Assembly: GCA_018292915.2 (NCBI GenBank)
Contig: JACVVK020000322.1
Location: 1-64,000, forward strand
Direction: 5' to 3'
DNA: 64,000 nt
DNA from: Batillaria attramentaria
Taxonomy: Eukaryota; Mollusca; Gastropoda; Batillariidae
The position numbers and the translations under genes were made by a program. The notes under the pieces are model-generated. The model worked only from the letters and a program-made list of their open reading frames with translations, was not told where the DNA came from and did no database searches. Numbering within the stretch: position 1 is the stretch's first letter; every line of letters starts with the position of its first letter. Shown in pieces: positions 13,401 to 24,300 of the stretch.

Positions 13401-16400
13401 CAAGGTGAAAGTGTGCATAAAAAAGAGCCTACATCTACACAGGACACACAATGCAGCGAAGATGTAGACAGCAGACAGTCTGAGCCTGTAATCTGCCATT
13501 CACAACCTTCTGCATCACAAGAAAAAACTGATTCACCTGATTCTTCACCAGGTAAGAGGACAGCCTCGCAGTCAACCCCAGACGATGACGAGGAACAGAG
13601 TGAGAAGAACGAACACTGCACAGAGACTAGCAGTGACACCCGGCTGCCAATCACACTTCAGGATGTCGGGGAAACCTGTGAAATGCTCAAAGAGATCGAG
13701 GACCTTCTCAAAGAACGATTAGGTGGAGAGGGAAGTCCTTTGGCCTCGGACTCTCCATCAGTAGGTGCTCAGTCTAAGGAAGACGACGATTTCTCCTCTC
13801 CAGTGAGGCCTCCTCGACCTAGAAGAGCGAGCAAGTTGAAAATTTTGGGTCTTGAATCAGCATCTGTGGACAGTTCAAGCACAGAGAGCCTCACTTCGGT
13901 GGGGTTGTCTGGGAAGAAAGCTCCTCCCAAACCAAAGAGGAAACATCTCCCGGGGTCAGTCAACCGTAGCTTGTCCGATGTGACTGGCATGAAAAATCTG
14001 ATTGATCAGCTCACCAATGAGGAGGACGACGAAGAGAAGCCTTTCTTGCCCCCACGGCAGCAGTCTCTGCGTGTGACATCAGGTCCCAAACCACCACCAC
14101 TTCCTCCGCGAAACAAATCCATGGATTCACCACGAGACGGGCCAGGAGCCAGTGAAGGGGAAGCTTCACATGTTGGCGCTGGTCATGGGTCACCGGCCCC
14201 AGGTTCAGGGACATTGGGAAGGAGTCGGGGAGGAAGAAAGAACATGCCACGGCCAACGAGAAAAGCGCCACCTCCCCCAACCCACGCCCCACGTAAGCCT
14301 CCATCTGCCACATCTGCTCAAGCACAGACTCCGAGTTCCACAGTGTCGTCTCCATCACAGTCGTCCTCTGGTGGTTCACTCGAAAAGGAGCATGGTTATC
14401 GTAAGATTGCAAACGGTTCGTCACCAGTGAGTGAGGATATCAACATTGTTGTGCCAAAAACTGGAGTGGTGGGTTCGTTGGACAGTCCCAGTGTCGTCTC
14501 CGACGAATCCATGGACCACGATTATCATGAAATCCCCGACCACCTTGTGCGAGACTTGTCAGCCCGGCTGGTGAAGGCAGCAGCCGAAATGGGGAAAGAG
14601 GAATCGCCACCTCCTGACCTCCCCCCAAGGATCTACAAATCTCACCCATCGGAACTTTCGCTAGTGAAAGACTTAGACCCCAGCAAAAACAGTGATGAGA
14701 ATATTTCTAAATCTGCTGACCAAGAGACGCCAGAGTGCAAGACCACAGATAAAAAATCTCCAGAAAACAGCTTATCAGAAGAGTCCATATCTCACTCGAG
14801 CCGGGAGAGCCTTCGCCCATCCTCGTTCAGTGGCACTGCCTCTGGCTCGCTGCTTGACGTCGCCGAGGAAAAGCGGCGGCCGTCCAGCAGTGTCAGCATG
14901 CACAGTGGCAGTAGTCACTCGGAGGCAGGGTCAGCAGGGTTAGAGGTCCCGACCTTTGACCAGAGCAGTGGATCTGAGTCTGAAAATGAAGATGATGAGG
15001 AGAAAAAGGTGAAGTCATTTTTTTTTATTTTTTTTTTTTACTGCTTTATAAGAGTGAAGTTAGTGTGTGTGTGTGTGTTGTGTGTGTGTGTGGGGGGGGG
15101 GGGGGTGTCGGAAACATGCATTTAGAGAAGTATGATTTCTTTTTTAATTACTTTCCTATTTTCCTGTAGTCTCACATTTTTTTGTCCTTCTTTTCTGCAG
15201 GCCCGAAAACGAGAGAAGAAAGTTTACTACATTGCTGAAGAAATGGTGAAATCTGAGCAGGTGTTTGTGGATGTTTTGAAGCTGTTGAATGTGGTGAGTC
15301 ATGGAGAATTTCTGCAGAAAATATCTTCTGAAATTATCTAGAAAGTGTTTGCTCTCAGTTGGAAGGAACTGGTGCCTCAGTTTATTAGGAGAGCCAGGCT
15401 GGCCAAATGGTAGAGTGTCTTTCAGTTTCAGTGCTCTGGTCATGAGTTTGAATCCTTGCTGGGGCTAGATATTTGCGCTGGCCTTTTTCTCATTGCCCCA
15501 TCTTCAATATCACCCATTCCTGGTGGGGAAAGACGTTAAACTCCCAAACACCCATACACCCACCTGCCTCAGGTTATTGCTCAGACTAGTCTCAAAGCTT
15601 AATTTCGTTCACAGGATTATTTGTTAAAAATTTGTTGCATATCTTTTAAAGCAAGGAACAGTAATATGTACATGTAAGTTTGAAAGATTGGTTTCATTAT
15701 GAGGGGGATATTTTATTTGCGTTTTGCACATAGTTTTAAGATGCTTTCTACTTTTTCAGGATTTTCGAGTGTTCATCTCTGAAAAGACGGAGCAGGCAGG
15801 CCACTCCATTGTGCCATCAGAGACTTTGAACAAGATTCTGGATTTCCTTCCTCAGCTCCAAAGCTTCAATGAAATGCTGCTGAAAGATCTCACAGATCGG
15901 ATTGCCAACTGGTAAGAACTGTTCTGTTTAAATTGCATGCCAGTGGTAATGGTGTTTGCTTTTTGTTTGGTGGTGGTGGTGTTCTTTGAATCATTTGTGA
16001 CACAGGTTGTTTAATAACTCCTTAGCTGCGAAGCACCAAATTGTTGCCATTCCTGATTTTAGGCTAAAAATTGTACGCAGTGTTGCATATTTCGTGACCC
16101 TCAGGGTCACCAGTACATTCACTGAATTGCCTGTATGTTCACCTATTTCATATTGTAGATTGACAATCTACCCTCAAAATATTAGTATTTTTTATTACTT
16201 ACACAACTCTCTATATTATATTCTTTGTACTACAGTGTATTGCTCGTGGTGAGGGCTGAGAGAGCACTTATGATAAACAGACTGAAAGGTGCATACTACA
16301 AATTGACCAACACTTTTCTTCTTTCTTTTTCAGGGAAAAGCACAAGAAAATTGCGGACGTCTTCGTGAAGAAGGGACCATTTTTGAAGTTGTACTCATCC

Positions 16401-19400
16401 TACATCCGGAATTTTGAGCATGCGACGGCTTTGCTGGACGAGACTTGCAAGAAACACCAGAGCTTTTTTCAAGCTGTGCAGAAGTTTGAGGTGAGATACC
16501 GATCTACTGGTCTCACAACTCATGCAGTGCGTGTGGTCTGTGTGTGTGTGTGTTCAGTCCGAAGCCTGGTTGGGAGTTAAAACAAAAGCATTTACTCCTA
16601 ACGTTGCATGTTTCCACAAGGTGGTGTGCACTGGGCCCATATATGCGTCGCTTTTGTAACTTGTCTCTTAAGAGCTCGAGCTCAACCACCCCCTGCCCGC
16701 AATATATGATTAGAATGGTTAAAAAGAAGAAGCCACTGCACACCAGTAAGAGCCACCTCAAGCCACTATTACACAAGGCATGAGCCTTCCCGCTAGGTGC
16801 AAAACTGCTGCAGATTGCGTGATAGTGACTTCAAGTGGTCTCTGTTGATCTGAAGATTTCAAGTAAAGTGCAGTTTTTGCATGGGCTTCAAAGAGTTACT
16901 CAACACCGTAACACAACCCAGTTGTACTCTTGTCTGTTCTGTTCCACCTTAGTTTCTGTCAGTGTCCTTTTATTGAGATTGGTAATTTTGAATTGTGCAT
17001 CAAACACAAAATGAGGATGTTTTCTGACGATGGATCGCAATCAAGCTCTCCTACATGCACATTTGAGTGACCACATTTAAACAAAGAGCTAATTAATACT
17101 CTGCACCTTTACTCTGTCAGATGTCTCCTCGATGCGCAAGCTTGGCTCTGAGACACTACATGTTGAAACCAATCCAACGCATCCCTCAGTACAAGCTGCT
17201 GCTGCAAGACTACCTCAAGCACCTGACAGACGACAGTCCTGACTACAAGGACACTATTAGTGAGTGTTGTCACACATATCAGTGGGGAAAAAGTTGAAAT
17301 GATGATGATGATGATCATCATGATGACTGCAAGTAGAGCGCATGTCTCCTCTCTAAATTATTGAGTGTTCACAGTGCCTACAGAGAGGTTTTGAGAGAAT
17401 GATCAGGATTAAAATCTTACACCTTTTGGCGAATTTCCACCTACGGTTAAAAAATTGTCCTCCTCTCAAAAATTGTTTCCTCTGAAGCGCTTGAAATCAT
17501 GCCAAAACGCACCAAACTGCACAGGTTTTGGTCAAATTCTAAACTTTTGATCCCCAAAAAGTGTTTCCTACTCTGAAACACATAAAATCTCATCAAAATA
17601 CACCAACTTACACAGATTTGAGTGTAATTAAAAAACGAAACAAAAACAAAAAAACACCTCAAGGGGACACCCCTGGCATTATGTCTGCTTTCAGACTCGC
17701 GCTCTTGGCTTTGCCCCTTCGTCACTAAATGCTATACTTTTCCTCCATTTGGATCATGTATGTTGGGGGGGGGGGGGGGGACTGACAGGGGACACCCCTG
17801 GCATTATGTCTGCTTTGCAGACGCGCACTATTGGCTTTTCCCCTCATTCGTCGCTAAACTTTGGATCCATTTGGATCATGGATCATGTACGTTGCATAAT
17901 GCACAATGGAGTGGTGTGCTGGAGAGATGAGTTTTCAGTTAATTTCAGAATGCAGGGATGTTGCATGCAATTCCTTTGAGGGAGGATTTTCACAATCATT
18001 TTGTCTTTATGAGGTTGTGGTGCTCATGAACTTATTAATCAATTCATTTTGGCTCATTTTGTGTGTTATTTTGTTTTCAGTTGCATTAAATATTGTGAGC
18101 GAGGTTGCTGACCATGCCAACGAAAGCATGCGGCACGGGGTAAGTGCTAGTTGCATTGGTTCTGCTAGGGATGTGAAGCTGAGTCCTGCCTCCCCCCCCC
18201 CCCCACCCCCCCCCCCTTTTCTCCTACGGATATACCAGATGACATGATACTATAGGAGATTCCCCCATACCCCCATGACTTCAGTCATAAGTGTTAGCGT
18301 ACTTGGCAACAAGGGAGATGACCGTCTACTGACTCTTTTGCCTACCGGCAAGACGTGCCCCCACGCTGCTCTGCTTTTTTTTTCTTTCTTTTTTTTTTTC
18401 TTTTTTTTTGGGGGGGGGGGGGGTGTCTTCCAGCCTTTCTGTCTGTCTTTCTGTTTGGTCATGGTCATGCAGGATTGATTTGTGATGTTAACATACTGTC
18501 ATAATCCCTGGTGTGGTATACAGCAAATATTTTATAACACTTGAATAATTTGTGTGTGTAACATCTTTCTCTCTTGGTGTGCAGGATAATGTGCAAAAAC
18601 TTCTTGAAATTCAGAGGTCACTCATTGGTCAGTTTGAGGTCATTCAACCAGGCAGGGTAAGTATCACTGAATCACTTTACACTTCTTGGGCACTTCATAA
18701 AAACTAATGCCGTAAACACTGTTCAGAAGCTTCCTGTAAGAAAGTAGAAGTCAGTCACAGCACAATTTTTAGTTCACTTGTAGCAGTTTGTATGAATTTA
18801 GGTGTTTCAGTACCAACTCTGTACGAAAGTCACATTCACTCTTGGTGAGATGATTGAAAGCTTGGCAAAGATTAATAGGCCCTCAGCCATTACTGCACTA
18901 ACTGACTTAACTCTTTGACGACGGAGCACAATTTCCTATAGGAAATCGTGTGTCAGAAATTGTGCTTCGTCGTCAAAGAGTTAATCACGCATTTCACAAA
19001 GCATTTGGACCAGACATGACAGTAAATGACGTCATCTTTCAGGAAGAAGCATTTGGAGTTCCTTTCAACATGCTAAGCATACCTAGTATGTACATTGAAA
19101 GTACATGTAACTCAGTTGATTTAATTGTTGTTTTTGGTTTTCACAGGTCCTGGTAAAACAAGGGGAACTCATGAAGTTGTCCAGGAAGGAAATGCAGCCT
19201 CGGATGTTTTTCCTGGTATGAGCTGTACTAGCAGCTTGCTCTGTGCAATGGCTTTTATGCTTGAAGCCCCCCATCTCAAAGAGAGTTTTGTCTGTTTGGA
19301 ACACAATGAAGTTGTTTAAATTTGATTTTTTTATTTTTTTTTGTTTTTTGTGTGTGTGCTGTAGATAGAAAGAACACATGATTTCTTTGTGTGAACTATC

Positions 19401-19528
19401 AGGGTCACCCCTACCCCCCCCCCCCCAACCACCACCCCACCCCACCCCACGTCAACCCCCTTAAAAATTGTACATGTATTCTGTCCTCCATGAGAACATA
19501 ATACCCTGCCCACTCAGAGTGTGTGTGT

Positions 19529-19567
<39 letters not shown>

Positions 19568-19575
19568 TGTGTGTG

Positions 19576-19641
<66 letters not shown>

Positions 19642-21269
19642 TAAAATTTGCACACTGTCATAACATTCAGTTGAACCAAATGCAAGGCCCAGCACGGATA
19701 CTTAAATTTGAACCCATTACTTACAGGCTGCTACTTTTGTTTGTCTTTTTTTTTTTAAAGGATAGTTTCCAGTAAAACTAAAAGACTAATGTGGGAATAC
19801 TTTTTCTATCTTACAGTTCAGTGATGTCCTTCTATACACAACCCCTAGCACAGGTGGCTACAGACTGAACAACATTCTTCCACTCAATGGCATGAAGGTA
19901 AAAAAAGTCACACAGCAAGGCACAACAACAGCAATACGTCCACACCTTATTTGTGGTTATGCTTATTCATATTTACTTTAAGTTATTAATTTGTTTTGCA
20001 AGCATGTTTTTCCTAATAATTTTGTTGTCTATTGCCCCATCTGAAAAAGCCTTGGTAACGCTCAGTTTTATACATCACAAGCCATTACCTCAGGTATTTG
20101 CAACAATTTATTTTTTATTTTTTTATTTTTTTATTTTTTGCAGGTGGTGGCACCGAAGCTTGACGAGTTCAAAAATGAGTTCAGCATCATCAGTACACAG
20201 CGATCCTTGACTGTTGCTGCCAGGTACAGTATTGAGTGTAGATGAATAGACGCTGTGGAGTTGTCAGAGTTATGGTGGGATCAAAACAGAATTTTTGCAC
20301 ACCCCCCATCCCCCCACCTCCACCCACACTCCTACCCCCCTTCCTACATGCACATCTGAAGTGTCTGTGGACATTTGCACAGTTAGACACACACACACAC
20401 ACACAGAACAGTGAGAGCCATATCCGTTGTCCTCAGGGCTGACAACAATCACACCGGACAACCAAGTACAGACTGAAAATATGCCAATTCCATGTTACTT
20501 TCAGCACCCCAGATGAACGCGAGGCATGGCTGACAGCTCTCTACAACGCCATGGATGAGAACTCGGAGCGTTACCACACGTTCAAGTCTATGCAGCAGGA
20601 ACCTAAGGTCAGCTGACTGTAGATTTGTTTCTGCACTTTATTGTGTATATAATGATATTGTACCTGTGCATTATTATGCATGTTTTGGATGCTGTGGCCA
20701 GTCATATAGGCAGCTCCAAGATTCAGTATGCACTTTACTACTTTGCATGGTGTCTTTTCCTTGTAGATATGTATGTGTAGACCTGAGATCAGTCCTTCAA
20801 CTGAATCCATGTTATTTGGTGGATGAGAGAATTACTTCCTTGTTTAAATGATCTCCACCCATTTTGCCCTCTGACTCATATGTCATTGTTTAAAAAACAA
20901 AAACAAAAACAGAAACAGAAACAAAACCCAAAGAAAAAAAAGAAGTTACAAAACACAGCTGAGACACCCACTTTATACGGACGCGACTTTGGGGAGTTTC
21001 CCTTGGTATGACATGTATCTTGATGTGGATGATTACACGCCGGCGGTGCCGAAGTTCCCAGGCCTGGCTTATGACAGGAAGTGCGGAATGCAGCCATGCC
21101 CTACAATCCCAAACCACATTGCCCTCCATATCATCATTATACATAGACCATCATCCTCATGTCCATTATCATGCATTATAAACAAATTGCCTTGGCTTCC
21201 AAGCCCTCTGTGGATTTCACCCATGTCCTAGGAGGAACACGACTGGAGCTGGGGAAGAATTGGGCAGCC

Positions 21270-21300
<31 letters not shown>

Positions 21301-24300
21301 TGCAAAAAGGAAAAACAAAAAATAAACAGAAAATGAACTAACTGAAAATCCAAAAAACATCAACAAGATCTTGGCCCTGCATTCTGAAGTTTGCTGTACA
21401 TCTTTCTCAGCTTGTTCTTGATGTACTTGACCCTGTCGTGTGTGCAGACGTCGTTGCTAGACAAAGACTTTGTGCTGGGTCACAAGGCCCCCCTGTGGGT
21501 GCCCGACGCACGCGTGACCATGTGCATGCTGTGTCTGGCCGAGTTCTCCATTACCTGGCGCAGGCACCATTGTCGGGCTTGTGGACGTGTAAGTGTATAT
21601 ATATAAAGACGTGTACATATAAAGATTCTGAAGTCATTAGTCATTCTACTGTTAATATTAATTTTTTTTTTCTTTATTTTTGGAATTACTAAGCATATAG
21701 GTGTATGTTGTGACATTCTTAACCTTATTTTATACTGTGCAGAGCGGGCACCAGAAGAAAATTTTCCGGTCAGTTTTTAAACTGGACAATAAAGACGTTT
21801 TGATTTGATTTGATTTTGATTTTGAAGTACTAGATATTAATTTTGCTACCGGAAACATGGGATCAGTTGGCAATTACAGTATATGGGCGCTGTAGTGTGT
21901 CTGCACTACATGTATTCGTGCACGTATAGAGGCAAGTTACCAGGTTTATCTAGTAGGCTGAAAAAATACTACAGACTAGTCCAGATATCAAAGCTTGCTT
22001 ACGAGACAGCTTTTGGCTAAACAATTCAGCTTGTCAGCTGGATGTGTGGAAATGGGCCCTCAACGTGTATGTTATTCATCTGCGGAGAGTGGATGAGTTT
22101 ATTTCGCCAGCCCTGAATTTCCAGCACAATACCAGTTCTGCAAAGCATGGTCGTCAGGATTGTTTTACTGATGTTCGACTCGTAAGGGAAAGGGTGACAA
22201 CTCTTTGTGTAGCCTGGCTGGTACTGTAGGTAGGCTAGGCAGCCAGAGAGAGTGGTCTGCCAGCGAAAATGAGAAAAACAGACCCGTGCCTGTAATCTTC
22301 TGTCATTTCACGTCCCTTGTGCAGCTTTTATACTTTCTCTGCCAGTTGTGTTTGATGTGTACAAATTATGCACTGTGTTATATGAATGCAGTGAATACAT
22401 GCAATTGCGTCCCATGGCTTGTCTGTAATTACATTTATGTGGAAGTAAATGCAGAGATCTGTAACCCGTACGCATCAGCATTTATACAGTTGTACAGTCT
22501 TTGTTGTTTGCCTTTTGTGCATGACACAGACCAGCAGTTCTTAGAATTTGGCAGATTTATTTGTATTACTGCTGTGCATTTGTATGTCTGCTTATCTGCA
22601 GCTGTCTTCAGTGACAGTAATTTAGTTTGGTTACACTCCTTTTTTAAACAATTGTTTTTTAATTGTTGCAGATTATTTGTGGTAATTGTTCTGAAAACAA
22701 GGCACCACTGAGATACCTTTTGTACAAGCCAGCTCGCGTTTGTGACGACTGCTATGAAAAATTGAAAAAGGGTGAGTTTATCTTACAAGCCTTGTTAATG
22801 CCGTGTTGTGGAAAGCAGAGGTTTAGCAAAGTAGTACATAAAATTTTGAATATTTCATTACCAATGATGTTCAGTTGGCAAACTCTTCCTATTGATAATA
22901 TCCAACATCAACATCCCACTTGAATTTAAAAAGTGAAATTTCTCTGTAATCTGATAACATTAGACAGGACACACACTGGTGTAATGTTTAGTTAACATAT
23001 TGTGTGCTGCATACCGGGATTCCTTGTTCTTCTGATTCCCCCCATCACATCATTTTCTTTTTTTCTTTTTGATGGATGTGGTGGACGTCGTTCTGACCCA
23101 AGCTTGCTTCCTTTTTCACAATGCGTTTACTGCGCTTCCTGTCTTCTATTCTTGGCATGCTTAGCCTGGCTGGGGAACAGGCTTCTGCGTAACTTACTTG
23201 GTATGAAATGAGTTAACGTTTGCTGTCTGTGCCGGCTTGCAGAAGTTGAGGAATCCGTAGATGATGGAGATGCAAAGCAAGAAGCGGATGAAGCAGCATC
23301 TTCCGTTTCCACACCAGAGGCCAGCGGTCTCAGCCTCAGCAGCCTCAAGGCTCGTTTCCAGAAGATTCGAAAAAGTGGGCGCGAGAAACGCAAGTCAGGC
23401 ATGCTACGCCCTTCAGTCTTGAAGGAGGTACATATGTTTTATGGCTTTCGTTCCGGGTTCCTGTCATAATGCATGGAGTGTGAGCTTTGTGGAATCAAAT
23501 GGCTGAAAGACATTAGTTTGGGTTAGAGTTAGTAAAAAGTCATACAGTTGAAGCTGTGCAGCTGTCTGTTTTCTGTTTGTTTGTTTTTTCATGACAACAT
23601 TTCGGTCTTAGACACACAAATATTGCTATTCACATGTGTGCTGTTTCAACAGTTATAAAGCAGTTATCATTTCCTTGTACCAGAGATGGTAGTAACTGAC
23701 AGTTACCAGTTAAATATCACCCGTGACAAGGACAAACCAGTAATAAAAGAAGTTGTAGATTTAAAAAATGATGTCACGTAGTGTGGTTTTCTTTTGTAAA
23801 ATGAAGCTTGTGTTTCTTGATTGAAATGAACAATTGTTTATGTCTTCATTTTTGCGGAGATTGGTTTTTTTCAGGAGAATGGTTTAGATAAGGGTTTTAA
23901 GGACGTTAAAAGGGTGTGTGAGGGGGGTTGCTGTGTAAATATAAAATGTAGAAGGTGTGCAGTTTTAACTTCTCAAGTTTTCCTTATTTTCTGGACACAG
24001 AACTTACTTCTGTAATGCTTGTTTTGTATGTTCCAGGTACATGCCAATGATGAGGGATCTGACATGAGCGGTTATCTGTGGGTGGCCAAGAACAAAAAGT
24101 GGAAACGTCTCTGGTTTGTTGTCAAAGGGAAAGTTCTCTACACATACAAAGCCAGTGAGGTGAGTTCTTCTGGTACTCCCGGTAGTAAGTTAGGGACAGG
24201 AAAGCAGGAAAATAGGTGTTGGGCGTGAGAGACGGAGAGTTCAGTGGTGACTGAATGGCAGTAGTGTTTGCAGCATATTTACACATTACAATTTTTTTTT

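Larger units (their letters stand above)
15201..18656 (+). other. FGD6: FGD exons 5-10: DH (RhoGEF) domain
   Basis: Six exons encode the Dbl-homology domain. The first conserved region contains [17 protein letters not shown], the middle [20 protein letters not shown], and the signature third region [17 protein letters not shown]. The last of these lies on the long helix that contacts the Rho GTPase and is strongly conserved in active DH domains, so the catalytic surface looks intact. Intron 5 holds a degenerate SINE (15391). Intron 8 holds a tandem duplication (17663-17894). Confidence 0.93.

Noticed and set aside
15009..15125. Read-through extension of FGD exon 4
   Set aside because: Codes for poly-F and GT-derived residues; the donor at 15009 joins in frame to the DH exon at 15201.
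22205..22711. 168-codon open frame overlapping FYVE exon 16
   Set aside because: Different frame from the exon; composition is that of intron DNA.
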